From Alphaproteobacteria bacterium Ga0077535 (lineage in GTDB: Bacteria; Pseudomonadota; Alphaproteobacteria; Caulobacterales; Aquidulcibacteraceae): a DNA stretch of 64,000 nucleotides. Both the position numbers and the translations under genes were made by a program. The notes under the pieces were generated by a model. That model searched no databases and was not told where the DNA came from. It saw only the letters and a list, made by a program, of their open reading frames with translations. Positions 15,772 through 23,517 of the stretch are shown piece after piece; positions within the stretch are counted from its first letter, which is position 1, and each line of letters starts with the position of its first letter. The stretch lies in NCBI GenBank assembly GCA_001464425.1, contig LNEK01000007.1:1-64000 (forward strand), in the 5' to 3' direction.

Positions 15772-16516
15772 AATGCGGCCCGGCACAAGTTGTTGCTACG
15801 GCATGTCTTGCCGCAGGGGCTTTCGCCTCAGTTGTCGCCGCCTCGACTCCGTTCAACGCGACGGCGGCTCTATTGAACCTAAAGTAACGATCTTTACGCG
15901 GAAACGTCGGTCGCAGATCAGTGGTCAGTCACGGGACGAATCCAAGTCTTTGGCTCGACTGATCAAATTGGAGCGCGCATCATGACCAATGTCGCGAGTG
16001 GACTTAGCCGGGCGTGAGAAATGTGCGGGTGGCATGCGATGCCCATTCGCGCCAGTCGCGGCCCATCAATCTTTAAGCGACGATGCGCACTGCCTGAGAC
16101 AAGATGACAGCTGCGACTGGTACAAACAAAGCGCATGCGAGTGCGATCGTAGCGATTTTTATCATAGTGGTTCACTTCCTCGTCTTTGCATTTCATTGCG
16201 GAACGCGATGGGCTATTAACGTTAGCTCTTGCGTCGTCGTCGGGTATACGGGCGTTCGCGAGTTTGGATTTGCGAGATAGGCAAAGCAGGTCAAGCATCC
16301 ACTTCTGCAGAGCCAACGGTCTAGAAACGTTGAGTCGTTGGACCCTTTATGATTGTCGCGGCTGCGAGCGGTTGGTGACCTTTGGGCGTTTGCCTTGCTG
16401 CCTTGCTGGTCTGGAGCCGCTCGTCCCCGCGCGACGATGGCTCGCAAACTTGCAGGGCGAGGTGCATTCATCGGACGGAGGTGAACCGGCTGGTTTGGAG
16501 AAGCGTACAATGATAC
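15772..16516. other. Long intergenic region
   Basis: About 745 bases between the receptor gene and the ECF sigma gene. The only frame I would consider is the 30-codon minus-strand frame at 16073-16165. Other open frames have arginine/serine-rich, non-protein-like translations. No terminator with a T tract was seen. Confidence 0.4.
16073..16165 (-). CDS. Possible 30-residue membrane microprotein
   Basis: ATG 16165-16163 to TAA 16075-16073 encodes 30 residues that form almost entirely one hydrophobic helix (MIKIATIALACALFVPVAAV, then ILSQAVRIVA). GAGGAAG lies nine bases upstream on its strand, an acceptable ribosome site. It is isolated and divergent from the RpoE-type sigma gene. Its composition suggests a leader or toxin-like hydrophobic peptide, or a chance frame; there is no family evidence. 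Confidence 0.38.
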   Translation of the reverse strand: MIKIATIALACALFVPVAAVILSQAVRIVA

Positions 16517-17146
16517 ATGAGTATGCTCGCGCTAAACGATGGACCTTCGCGTATTTTGACGCTGCCGCGGCGCAAGAGCGTATTCGTCGTGGTTAATTCA
16601 TCAGAACTCAGCGATGAAGACTTGCTTGTGCGCATTGGCGCTGGCGACCGCACAGCGTTTGAAGCGATTTTCAATCGGTACGCGCCGAGGGTGAAGTCTT
16701 ATCTGATGCGCTTAGGCGCGGGCGCCGCTGCCGCTGAGGATTTAGCGCAAGAAGCCATGATCTCGGTTTGGCGGCGGGCGGCATCCTATGACGCGGCCAA
16801 GGCTAAACCATCAACATGGGTCTTCGTGATTGCACGTAACGCCTGGATCGATCGGCTGCGTCGAGAAAAAGTTGCGCTGGCCTATCAGTTGGCAAATCCG
16901 CCGATCGAGGAAAGTCAGGAAGAGGCGCCTGATGCCGCGGTGGTGCGCAGAGGAGACGAGTCTCGTGTCGCGGACGCCCTGGCGGAGCTGTCCGAAGAGC
17001 AGCGGCAGGTCGTGCGATTATCATTCTTCGAAGATAACTCGCATTCCGAAATCGCCGCGCGGCTCTCTTTGCCGCTCGGCACAGTGAAGTCACGGCTGCG
17101 GCTTGCGCTGACCAAGCTGCGCGCGCATTGGGAGCAATATTCGTGA
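16517..17146 (+). CDS. rpoE: ECF sigma factor, RpoE/ChrR type
   Basis: 209 residues from ATG 16517. A GTG at 16589 would give 185 residues, closer to the usual length, because the first 24 residues are not conserved-looking and the upstream ATG lacks a well-placed ribosome site. Region 2 is FNRYAPRVKSYLMRLGAGAA with AEDLAQEAMISVWRRAASYD, including the W-R-R-A-A-S-Y-D block typical of sigma factors controlled by ChrR anti-sigmas. Region 4 is LSEEQRQVVRLSFFEDNSHS with LPLGTVKSRLRLALTKLR. It overlaps the ChrR-type gene by GTGA. In Rhodobacter this pair responds to singlet oxygen. The gene symbol denotes the family, not a verified orthologue. Confidence 0.9.
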   Translation: MSMLALNDGPSRILTLPRRKSVFVVVNSSELSDEDLLVRIGAGDRTAFEAIFNRYAPRVKSYLMRLGAGAAAAEDLAQEAMISVWRRAASYDAAKAKPSTWVFVIARNAWIDRLRREKVALAYQLANPPIEESQEEAPDAAVVRRGDESRVADALAELSEEQRQVVRLSFFEDNSHSEIAARLSLPLGTVKSRLRLALTKLRAHWEQYS

Positions 17147-17760
17147 GCCCCCGCCATCACCCATCGGCTGATATCCTTGCCTCGTATGCTACCGGAACCC
17201 TTGATCCGGGCTTTGGCCTCGTCGTCGGTGTACACGTTGGCTCCTGCGCGAAGTGTCGCGCTCAGGTAAGCGCGTTTGAGGCGACGTCTGGCGCGGCGCT
17301 TAATGATTTGCCGCAAGCGCAACTGGCGTCTGGCGCGCTGGCGCAGACGCTCGCGCGGCTTGATCAAATACGTTTTCGGCCTGTGGCGCCGGATACTCGC
17401 CCGTTGCTTGAGCGGTTGCCGCTGGAACCCAAACGTTGGGTCGCGCCTGGTGTTTGGGTAGCGGCTGTGAATACGCCCCGCTCGGCCGAAGATCGCGTGT
17501 ATGTTTTATCCGTCGGTAAAAGCGCGCTTACCGCACGCCACGAACACTCAGGCGCGGAATTCTGCGTCGTGTTGAAAGGTGCATATCGCGACGAACTCGG
17601 CGTGTTCGCAGCCGGCGATTTCGCCTTCGCTGATAGCGACGTGAATCACCAGCCTGTCGTGGAGGGCGATCAAGACTGTATCTGCCTCTTTGCCACCGAA
17701 GGCCGTTTGAAGCCCCACGGCCTGATCGGTCGCCTTGCGTTCGAGCTCGCCGATGTGTGA
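17143..17760 (+). CDS. chrR: ChrR-family zinc anti-sigma factor with cupin domain
   Basis: 205 residues from GTG 17143, overlapping the sigma stop by four bases, with GGAG nine bases upstream. The N-terminal anti-sigma domain has H5/H6 and H-V-G-S-C-A-K-C, i.e. the H-x3-C-x2-C zinc site. The C-terminal cupin (about 100-195) has RHEHSGAEFC, giving H-x-H-x3-E, and a later DSDVNHQP histidine, so all four predicted metal ligands of the ChrR cupin domain are present. In Rhodobacter sphaeroides ChrR holds RpoE inactive until singlet oxygen triggers its turnover. The same function is likely here and fits the neighbouring light- and redox-related genes. Confidence 0.92.
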   Translation: MSPRHHPSADILASYATGTLDPGFGLVVGVHVGSCAKCRAQVSAFEATSGAALNDLPQAQLASGALAQTLARLDQIRFRPVAPDTRPLLERLPLEPKRWVAPGVWVAAVNTPRSAEDRVYVLSVGKSALTARHEHSGAEFCVVLKGAYRDELGVFAAGDFAFADSDVNHQPVVEGDQDCICLFATEGRLKPHGLIGRLAFELADV

Positions 17761-18093
17761 GCTGTTGCTTAGGATGCACAGCATCCGCGTCTAATTAGCG
17801 TCGCGTCGTCGAGGCGCGACCCGGCAATGCCGAGATTCCTAATCCCGCGCTTGCAGCTTACGCGATTTCGTGTCGGGCCGGGGTCCTGCTGCCGATGAAA
17901 TGATCAACGGTGAAGGTTTCCGCCCCTAGCGCAGGGCCTCGCCATGCCGCTCCTGGTAGTGTTTGTCACATTTTAACCGGCTTTCACTGAGGTGGCGGCA
18001 TATTTTCCTGAGACGGCGAGGAAGCGCCGCCTTAGGCTGCCGCCGCGTACCGGGACACCAGAAATTCTGACCGGCGAACGAGAGAAGATCGGT
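17761..18093. other. Intergenic region upstream of folE
   Basis: About 330 bases with no supported gene. A TGATC occurs at 17899 but lacks a matching TAAG at the right distance. TTGTCACATTTTAACCGG at 17967-17984 resembles TATGTCATTTTCTAACCGG at 19301-19319, upstream of the response regulator, and might be a shared control element; this is a weak observation. Confidence 0.3.
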
Positions 18094-18801
18094 ATGGACA
18101 AGCCCACGAAGCCACCCAAACCGCCTGAATCAGTCTCTGCGCGGATTCGTTCGCGCCTACTGAACGCCAAGAAGCGGTTTCATGCGAATGACAACATCGC
18201 AGCGTTCCTCGAAGCAGGCGAACTCGACGAATTGCTGACGGAGGTCGAAGGCAAATTCAAAAGCGTCCTTGAAAGCCTGGTGATTGACACCGACAGCGAC
18301 CACAATACGGAGGGGACGGCACGCCGTGTCGCCAAGATGTATTTGACGGAAGTTTTCCGTGGTCGTTACGTGGCGCCGCCGGCGGTAACCGAGTTTCCCA
18401 ACGCCGAAGCCCTCAACGAATTGATGATTGTGGGCCCCATCAAGGTTCGCAGCGCATGCAGCCATCACTTCTGCCCGATCATGGGGCGGTTGTGGATCGG
18501 GGTGATGCCCAATGAGCATTCAAATCTGATCGGGTTGTCGAAGTACTCGCGACTGGCGGAGTGGATCATGTCTCGCCCTCAAATTCAGGAAGAAGCGATA
18601 ACGCAAATGGCTGAGCTCCTAATGGACAAGGTGCGCCCAGACGGCCTCGCAGTTGTCATGGAAGCGGATCACTTCTGCATGCATTGGCGCGGGGTTAAAG
18701 ATGACGCGACGATGATGGTCAATAGCGTCATGCGTGGCTCTTTTCTCAAGGACCACACGCTGCGAAGCGAATTCTTGTCTCTCTTGAACATCAGGACCTG
18801 A
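18094..18801 (+). CDS. folE: GTP cyclohydrolase I
   Basis: 235 residues from ATG 18094. The enzyme converts GTP to 7,8-dihydroneopterin triphosphate, the first step of folate and pterin synthesis. Zinc ligands are visible in SACSHHFCPIMG and in ADHFCMHWRGV, and the active-site block GLSKYSRLAEW is intact. DTDSDHNTEGTARRVAKMYL is the conserved N-terminal region of the catalytic domain. A 45-residue polar N-terminal extension (MDKPTKPPKPPESVSARIRS..) is longer than in E. coli. The BLUF gene starts four bases after the stop, so the two are co-transcribed. Pterins feed photolyase/cryptochrome antenna cofactors, and folE is recurrent in light-response gene sets; the operon with a photoreceptor suggests such a link here. 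Confidence 0.93.
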   Translation: MDKPTKPPKPPESVSARIRSRLLNAKKRFHANDNIAAFLEAGELDELLTEVEGKFKSVLESLVIDTDSDHNTEGTARRVAKMYLTEVFRGRYVAPPAVTEFPNAEALNELMIVGPIKVRSACSHHFCPIMGRLWIGVMPNEHSNLIGLSKYSRLAEWIMSRPQIQEEAITQMAELLMDKVRPDGLAVVMEADHFCMHWRGVKDDATMMVNSVMRGSFLKDHTLRSEFLSLLNIRT

Positions 18802-18805
18802 GCCA

Positions 18806-19234
18806 ATGCTTGTTCGCTGTCTCTACGCAAGCCGACCCGCCAAGCCCCTAGATGGTGCGTTCCTCGACGACATTCTGGAACGATCGCGGAAGAACAATCC
18901 GAAGTTAGGCATCACTGGCTTGTTGTGCGTGTCAGACGACCTTTTCATCCAGGTGATCGAAGGTGGTCGCGACGAAGTGTGCGAGCTGTTCAACGCAATT
19001 GTCCGAGACGAGAGGCACCAGCAGGTCCGCTTGCTGAGTTACGCTGAGATAGGTGAGCGGCAATTCGGCAGCTGGACCATGGGCCAAGTGAATATCGCCA
19101 AGTTAAATCCCGCTCTGCTGCTGAAGTACTTTAAGCGCGCTGAGCTCGATCCATTCGATTGTTCGGGGCAGGCGACCATGGCTCTGCTCGGCGAGTTGGT
19201 CGCGACCGCCTCGATACTTAATCGCGGCGATTGA
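18806..19234 (+). CDS. BLUF-domain blue-light photoreceptor
   Basis: 142 residues. The FAD-binding BLUF domain covers residues 2-95 with all key residues: the photoactive tyrosine Y7 (RCLYASR), N31 (KNNPKLGITGLL), Q49 (LFIQVIEGG), and W90/M92 (GSWTMGQ). The remaining 48 residues form a short helical C-terminal cap without an enzymatic output domain, so signalling should be through protein-protein contact. It starts four bases after folE, with the ribosome site (CAGGACC) inside folE. The likely partner is a regulator such as the RegA-type protein encoded 139 bases downstream, but this is inference. Confidence 0.93.
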   Translation: MLVRCLYASRPAKPLDGAFLDDILERSRKNNPKLGITGLLCVSDDLFIQVIEGGRDEVCELFNAIVRDERHQQVRLLSYAEIGERQFGSWTMGQVNIAKLNPALLLKYFKRAELDPFDCSGQATMALLGELVATASILNRGD

Positions 19235-19372
19235 ACTGACCTTTTGACCGAGGGACACAGCAAAGTGTGCACGATGACGCCGTTCTGAATGCAGCTATGT
19301 CATTTTCTAACCGGGGCGAATTGGTCGCAGCGAGGTCTTGCTCCGCCTTCCATTGCTGTTCGTAACCTTCAC

Positions 19373-19924
19373 ATGAGCAGCACCGACCTATTGATCGTGG
19401 ACGATGATATCGTCTTCGCAAACCGGATGAGCATCGCCCTGTCGGAACGCGGTTTCCAGGTGCGTAAGGCGGCTACCAAGAACGAGGCGTTGGTTGCGAT
19501 TGAGGATGCGCCGCCGGGGTGCGCTGTCATCGATTTGCGCCTTGGTGACGGCTCGGGCTTGGATGTTTTGGCGGCGCTGCATGCGGCGCGACCGGAGGCT
19601 CGCGCCATTATCCTCTCCGGCTACGGAAATCTGCCGTGCACTGTCGCCGCAATTCGTTCCGGCGCGTTTGATTGTCTCTCTAAACCGGCGGATGCAGATG
19701 AGGTGGCTCAGGCTCTGTTGGCTGCGCCCGGATCGTTGCCGCAGCCGCCCGTGAAAGCGATTTCTCCAGCGGACGCAAGATGGCTGCACATTGAGCGCGT
19801 ATACAATGATTGCGGCGGTAACATTAGCGCGACATCACGGCGCCTCAATATGCATCGGAGGACGCTGCAACGCATTCTTGCGCGGCGCGCCGTTGGTCAG
19901 GTGACTGTTCCGCTAGAGAATTAG
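19373..19924 (+). CDS. Response regulator, ActR/RegA/PrrA-type
   Basis: 183 residues from ATG 19373. The receiver domain (1-120) has acidic residues D10-D12, phospho-acceptor D54 (CAVIDLRLGDGSG) and lysine in LSKPAD. A short proline linker (SLPQPPVKAISP) precedes a Fis-type HTH (GGNISATSRRLNMHRRTLQR). This architecture is that of RegA/PrrA/ActR, global redox regulators of respiration, photosynthesis and nitrogen metabolism in alphaproteobacteria. The usual sensor kinase regB/actS and senC are not adjacent, so it is an orphan or a paralogue. Its place after folE-BLUF and before oxidoreductase and alternative oxidase genes fits redox or light control. Confidence 0.88.
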   Translation: MSSTDLLIVDDDIVFANRMSIALSERGFQVRKAATKNEALVAIEDAPPGCAVIDLRLGDGSGLDVLAALHAARPEARAIILSGYGNLPCTVAAIRSGAFDCLSKPADADEVAQALLAAPGSLPQPPVKAISPADARWLHIERVYNDCGGNISATSRRLNMHRRTLQRILARRAVGQVTVPLEN

Positions 19925-19966
19925 ATCGCCTGTCGTTAGCTGCTCAACCTCAGCTCGTTCCCGGTC

Positions 19967-20608
19967 TTAATTTACAAGCACAGGCGCTTGGCGGAGGTAG
20001 GTGTCTTCAGTCAGCTGCCTGACTATGAAGTCTGCAACATTAGAGCGTGAGATGAGGCCATTTCTCCAGTCCTGTGGCCGGGTCAATATCTGATAGCGCC
20101 CGGTTCTGCGACCTTTGGTGAGGACGCCTGGCCGAACGATGGTCCAGTCAAGCCCGCTCTGGACGATCGATTTTTCCTGGATATCTTTGTCGGCATAGGC
20201 GCGGCCAAAAACGAGATCGAATCCCAGCCGTTGCAGCGGTGTTATCGCAGATCTGCTTTCGCCGGCGCCAAAACCTGTCACGCTGATTAAGCGCCGGATC
20301 CCGGCTTCTTTCATCAAAGGCAGAAGCGTTGCGGTGGCGCTGGAAAACAAGTCGATCGGACCGGTCAACATGCGCGCGTTTGCTGGAACGCCGAGTGCTT
20401 GGACGACGACGTCAGCGCCGCTGATGGCGCGCCGCACGTCATCGGATTTGCGCGCGTCGCCGACAACTTTGCGGAGTTTGTCGTGCTGAAGTGGAATGCT
20501 ATCGGCCGATCGCGAAAACGCGATAACCGAGTGATCGCGCTGCAGCGCTAATTTGGTTGTCGCAAGCCCAATCCCGCTGCTGGCGCCAATGATCAGCAGT
20601 GTTGTCAT
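19967..20608 (-). CDS. NAD(P)-binding SDR-like oxidoreductase
   Basis: 213 residues with an N-terminal dinucleotide-binding motif (LLIIGASSGIGLATTKLALQ). The rest resembles NAD(P)H-binding atypical SDR proteins of the NmrA/YwnB kind: VVGDARKSDDVRRAISGADV, a GVPANARMLTGPIDLFSSAT segment and IRRLISVTGFGAGESRSA. The classical Y-x3-K pair is not clear, as is common in atypical SDRs. Substrate unknown. It is in the redox block, facing the RegA-type gene tail-to-tail, and downstream of a long hairpin at 20634-20676. Confidence 0.82.
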   Translation of the reverse strand: MTTLLIIGASSGIGLATTKLALQRDHSVIAFSRSADSIPLQHDKLRKVVGDARKSDDVRRAISGADVVVQALGVPANARMLTGPIDLFSSATATLLPLMKEAGIRRLISVTGFGAGESRSAITPLQRLGFDLVFGRAYADKDIQEKSIVQSGLDWTIVRPGVLTKGRRTGRYQILTRPQDWRNGLISRSNVADFIVRQLTEDTYLRQAPVLVN

Positions 20609-20633
20609 TTTGTCCGTGTCACTTTTGAAAATT

Positions 20634-20676
20634 GGAGCCCCTGGCGCGGGGTGGGGAGAGCGATGCCAGGGGCTCC
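20634..20676 (-). terminator. 12-bp stem-loop between FAD oxidoreductase and SDR genes
   Basis: Perfect inverted repeat GGAGCCCCTGGC (20634-20645) and GCCAGGGGCTCC (20665-20676) with a 19-base loop. On the minus strand it is followed by AATTTTC, a weak T tract. It could terminate the transcript of the gene at 20814-21815 or act in the leader of the SDR gene, which starts 25 bases further on. Confidence 0.5.
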
Positions 20677-20813
20677 TGATGGTTGCCAGCCCAAGGGCAA
20701 GGCCGCAACACTGGTGGTTACGTGGACTAGCGCACCGCGGATCAGCGCTTATGCCGTGGGTTCGTCTAGGCGAAGCGAAGAAGCCGTTTCAGCGTCGCTC
20801 ACTTACTTGCGCT

Positions 20814-21815
20814 TTAGCCGAACGCACTCCGCATTGCTGCGCCGAGCCTATCACCTGAGCGCCATGCCGCCTCGACACGGGCGCCGATGCGCCAATCGCC
20901 GCACAAACCAAGACGCAGGTCGTCATCCCAGGCGAATGGCGAAGACGCGGGTGTTTCTACGAAAGCGTAGCGCCAACGATGGGCCTGCAGCCATATCGGC
21001 TGAGGCGCTTCAGGAACCACAACTCGAAACGCGCTGAAGAGTGCGTCTGCCGCTTGCTGCGGTGTCAGATCGAGGTTCGCGCGTGACCATGCAGAGCTTG
21101 CATGAACGACCCATGCCTCGGATCCGGTTCGCCCCGGCTTGCCTGTTTCGCGCACCACCCACGCGAGAGCTTCGTCGGCGCCAAAGCGGCGTGCCTCGAA
21201 GGGCGTGTTGAAACGCCGGTCAAACGCGAAAAGTCCCGCCCAGCAGGGTGCTGTCCTCGCCGCTGTCGCTTCGACAGCTAATGCCGCCGCGACCGGCGCC
21301 AGTAGCGGCGCAGCCTGCTCGGCGGGTAGAGCCAGCACGAGGGCGTCAAATGGGCCCTCGCTCGCGGACTGATCTTGATCTGGGCTGTCCATATCAAGGC
21401 GCCACCCGTCGCCCTTATTGCGAACGCGGGTGACAAGCACCGATGTCTTAATGGCGAGCCCCCCGGCCATATGGCGCGCGAGTGCGCTCATCCCAGGCGT
21501 GCCTACCCAACGCTGCAGTTGCGTCCGGGCTGGATCAGTCATGCCATCATCGAACTCCCAGAGCGCTGCCGCGCCCGTCGGTGCGAAATCTTCCATCACT
21601 CGAGCAAAGGCCGAATCTCGCACTGAGATGTATTGCGCGCCGTGGTCAAACGACACTTCCCCGATAGGTGTCTTAGTGCGCCGCGTGGCGAGACGTCCGC
21701 CGGGCGATCTGCCTTTGTCGAATAGGCGTACATCAAGGTGAGCCTCGGTGAGGTGTCGTGCGCAGGCAAGACCAGCGACGCCTGCGCCCACTATGGCGAT
21801 AGAAGGCTGTTTCAT
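20814..21815 (-). CDS. FAD-dependent oxidoreductase (renalase/amine-oxidase-like)
   Basis: 333 residues. The N-terminus binds FAD through IAIVGAGVAGLACARHL, followed by RLFDKGRSPGGRLATRR, the second FAD contact seen in renalase-like and UDP-galactopyranose-mutase-like enzymes. VSFDHGAQYISVRD and the C-terminal LGLCGDWRIGARVEAAWRSG complete the FAD fold. Proteins of this kind are recurrent neighbours of photolyase and ChrR-type sigma genes, but their reaction is not established. It is divergent from the DCC gene. A TGATC-N18-TAAG element resembling the RpoE-ChrR promoter lies right upstream (21819-21845), although very close to the start codon. Confidence 0.88.
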   Translation of the reverse strand: MKQPSIAIVGAGVAGLACARHLTEAHLDVRLFDKGRSPGGRLATRRTKTPIGEVSFDHGAQYISVRDSAFARVMEDFAPTGAAALWEFDDGMTDPARTQLQRWVGTPGMSALARHMAGGLAIKTSVLVTRVRNKGDGWRLDMDSPDQDQSASEGPFDALVLALPAEQAAPLLAPVAAALAVEATAARTAPCWAGLFAFDRRFNTPFEARRFGADEALAWVVRETGKPGRTGSEAWVVHASSAWSRANLDLTPQQAADALFSAFRVVVPEAPQPIWLQAHRWRYAFVETPASSPFAWDDDLRLGLCGDWRIGARVEAAWRSGDRLGAAMRSAFG

Positions 21816-21818
21816 GCA

Positions 21819-21845
21819 CTTAAGTACGACGGAGACTCGCGATCA
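21819..21845 (-). promoter_or_regulatory. Candidate RpoE (ChrR-type) promoter
   Basis: Minus strand TGATC (21845-21841), 18-base spacer, TAAG (21822-21819). This matches the -35/-10 pattern I recall for Rhodobacter RpoE targets. The distance to the ATG at 21815 is only three bases, too short for ordinary initiation unless the true start or transcription start differs, so the call is tentative. Confidence 0.35.
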
Positions 21846-21870
21846 GCCTTCTGCGGACGCGGGGCATTTT

Positions 21871-22224
21871 ATGGAAAGGTCAGAGCTCACAGTCTGGTTC
21901 GATGGCGGCTGTCCGCTTTGCACGCGGGAGATCGCCTTGTTTCGGCGGCTCGACCGGGGCGCTTTCATCCATTTTGAGGACATCAGCCAGTCTGAATCAG
22001 TGTGTCCCATCGATCGTGCGCAAATGCTCGCCCGCTTCCATGCGCAGGAAAGAGGCAAGCCCATCGTTTCTGGGGGCGCGGCTTTCGCCGCGATGTGGCG
22101 TGCAATTCCGATCTTGCGGCCGTTTGGAGAGCTAGCCCGAATCCCGGCGTTGCTTTGGGCGCTTGAGCGCCTCTATCTCGGCTTCTTAAAGATCAGGCCG
22201 CGACTGCAGCGCCTGTTTCGCTAG
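21871..22224 (+). CDS. DCC-family thiol-disulfide oxidoreductase (DUF393)
   Basis: 117 residues from ATG 21871 with GGGG seven bases upstream; an in-frame ATG at 21814 would add a non-conserved leader. The start ELTVWFDGGCPLCTREIALF contains the D-x-x-C-P-x-C motif that names the DCC family and resembles a thioredoxin active site. The later GGAAFAAMWRAIPILRPFG and an amphipathic C-terminal helix agree with the family. Function is unproven, but a redox or disulfide role is expected. Divergent from the FAD oxidoreductase. Confidence 0.9.
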   Translation: MERSELTVWFDGGCPLCTREIALFRRLDRGAFIHFEDISQSESVCPIDRAQMLARFHAQERGKPIVSGGAAFAAMWRAIPILRPFGELARIPALLWALERLYLGFLKIRPRLQRLFR

Positions 22225-22322
22225 CTCGAGCCCCTGTGGCTCCTTGTGCGGGAGTGACGTAGCGAGAAAGTAGGACGATCGCTGTGCTTTGACTGGGCGG
22301 AGGAGCTTGTCTGAACTGCTTT

Positions 22323-22350
22323 TGATCCGATTGCGGCCCAAAGGCGTAAC
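22323..22350 (+). promoter_or_regulatory. Promoter-like element TGATCCGA-N14-CGTAAC (first copy)
   Basis: The 28-base layout TGATCCGA, 14 bases, CGTAAC occurs identically spaced at 25400-25427. TGATC and TAA(C/G) recall the RpoE-ChrR promoter, with one extra spacer base. It is 100 bases from the next start codon, so its assignment is uncertain. Confidence 0.3.
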
Positions 22351-22449
22351 CTCAAAGCTCGGGCAGGCTACAGTTCTTTGGACTGCTGCAAACGAGTTGT
22401 GATTGATGGATCACGCAGTCGAAGAAGAGGGGCGCAACATTATGCGCGT

Positions 22450-22752
22450 ATGCATATGAGACGAATGATCGTGTTCGCCTGGAATTTCATCTTCAACGCT
22501 GAAGTGAGTCCACTCCGCCATATTCCTGATATCTCGACGAGGCACTACGTTCTGCAGGCTCTTGGGCTTATGTGGGCGGTGGCTTCGTGCGTGGCGCTCG
22601 GAAGCTACACAGTGGTGGCGGCGAGCGTTTTTGGGCACGTTGTCTTGATCGGCGCTGCAGCGATTACTGTCGCCACTTACACCGCAGCGACAGTCACTCC
22701 CAGGGTATTTCAATCGAATTCAGGTCGTCGCCGTGATGGTGAGCATGAGTGA
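22450..22752 (+). CDS. Small membrane protein of unknown function (100 aa)
   Basis: 100 residues from ATG 22450 (ATG 22456 and 22465 are alternatives; none has a clear ribosome site). An N-terminal amphipathic piece (MIVFAWNFIFNAEVSPLRHI) is followed by two membrane helices at about residues 37-58 and 62-84 (LGLMWAVASCVALGSYTVVA; GHVVLIGAAAITVATYTAAT), and a basic tail. A TGATCCGA-N14-CGTAAC element lies about 100 bases upstream and recurs before the outer-membrane protein gene at 25475. I do not recognise the family. Confidence 0.6.
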   Translation: MHMRRMIVFAWNFIFNAEVSPLRHIPDISTRHYVLQALGLMWAVASCVALGSYTVVAASVFGHVVLIGAAAITVATYTAATVTPRVFQSNSGRRRDGEHE

Positions 22753-22757
22753 GTTTC

Positions 22758-22925
22758 TCACTCGTATTCTCGCTGGCATGCAGATCGCTTGATCATCATC
22801 TTGGCCCGATAGCCATTGGGGGCGACAATGAGCGTTGTGGCAATGTTCGCCCACTTGTCGGACCGGTTTTGATCCGACAAACGGGCGCGGAGCCATCCGC
22901 GCCCATCCTGCTTTCCGTTCGCCAT
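22758..22925 (-). CDS. Possible small basic protein (55 aa)
   Basis: ATG 22925 to TGA 22760-22758 reads as a 55-residue hydrophilic protein starting MANGKQDGRGWLRARL and containing KWANIATTLIVAPNGY. The frame continues upstream in a protein-like style (YWKAKRLSRKITLK) without a start codon, which could mean a truncated older gene. A GGAAG lies 12 bases before the ATG. It is tail-to-tail with the membrane protein at 22450. No family was recognised. Confidence 0.3.
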   Translation of the reverse strand: MANGKQDGRGWLRARLSDQNRSDKWANIATTLIVAPNGYRAKMMIKRSACQREYE

Positions 22926-22991
22926 CTTGAGCGTGATCTTCCGGCTTAGCCGCTTGGCCTTCCAATAGTCCGCGCGAACGTGTTGCTGCAG

Positions 22992-23441
22992 TCAGCAGCG
23001 AAGCGCGGCCACGATCAAGGCGGTGGCGCCAGCACATGAAAGCGGCCATCGCAATTGCGTAAACCATGCTGGCGCCAGACCGGAGCGTGCTGCGATGGAG
23101 TCAGCCCCCAAGATCACCAGCAAGCCTGCTGCAGTAAGCACATGTCCTAACGGAGACGGGGCCAACAATGCGGCCCAGCCGAGTAATTGCGGCACGACGC
23201 CTAAGCCTAGATGGAGCGCACGCGATCGGGGCGTCAGTGACGGTGACGCAATCGCCAACCCCCAATGAATGCCGCCAAGGAAAGATAGGATTGTGGCGCC
23301 ATAAGCTAGCAAGCCGTAAGACGCGGAAGCGCGCATGGGTTCTGGCGCGAGGCACACGAGTGCTGCGAGCGCAATAAATGGGATGAGACCGAGATAACCG
23401 AGGCTTGAAGCTGCTAACGGCGGTCGTTCACGTGCGGGCAT
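22992..23441 (-). CDS. DUF3429 membrane protein
   Basis: 149 residues with five predicted membrane helices. The conserved DUF3429 pieces are SSLGYLGLIPFIALAALVCL, SYGLLAYGATILSFLGGIHW and WFTQLRWPLSCAGATAL. The G-G-I-H-W-G motif in the second helix is the family marker. Its role is unknown; it is often found with photolyase, Cfa and ChrR-type genes, which fits this neighbourhood. It is upstream of and parallel to the COQ7/AOX pair, 76 bases from coq7 on the minus strand. Confidence 0.88.
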   Translation of the reverse strand: MPARERPPLAASSLGYLGLIPFIALAALVCLAPEPMRASASYGLLAYGATILSFLGGIHWGLAIASPSLTPRSRALHLGLGVVPQLLGWAALLAPSPLGHVLTAAGLLVILGADSIAARSGLAPAWFTQLRWPLSCAGATALIVAALRC

Positions 23442-23517
23442 CGCTACTTCAACTCCAAATGATCTTGCAGCGCGCCAGCGTTCACGCGAGCCGGTGCTTG
23501 ATGGCGGTCGAGGGTTC

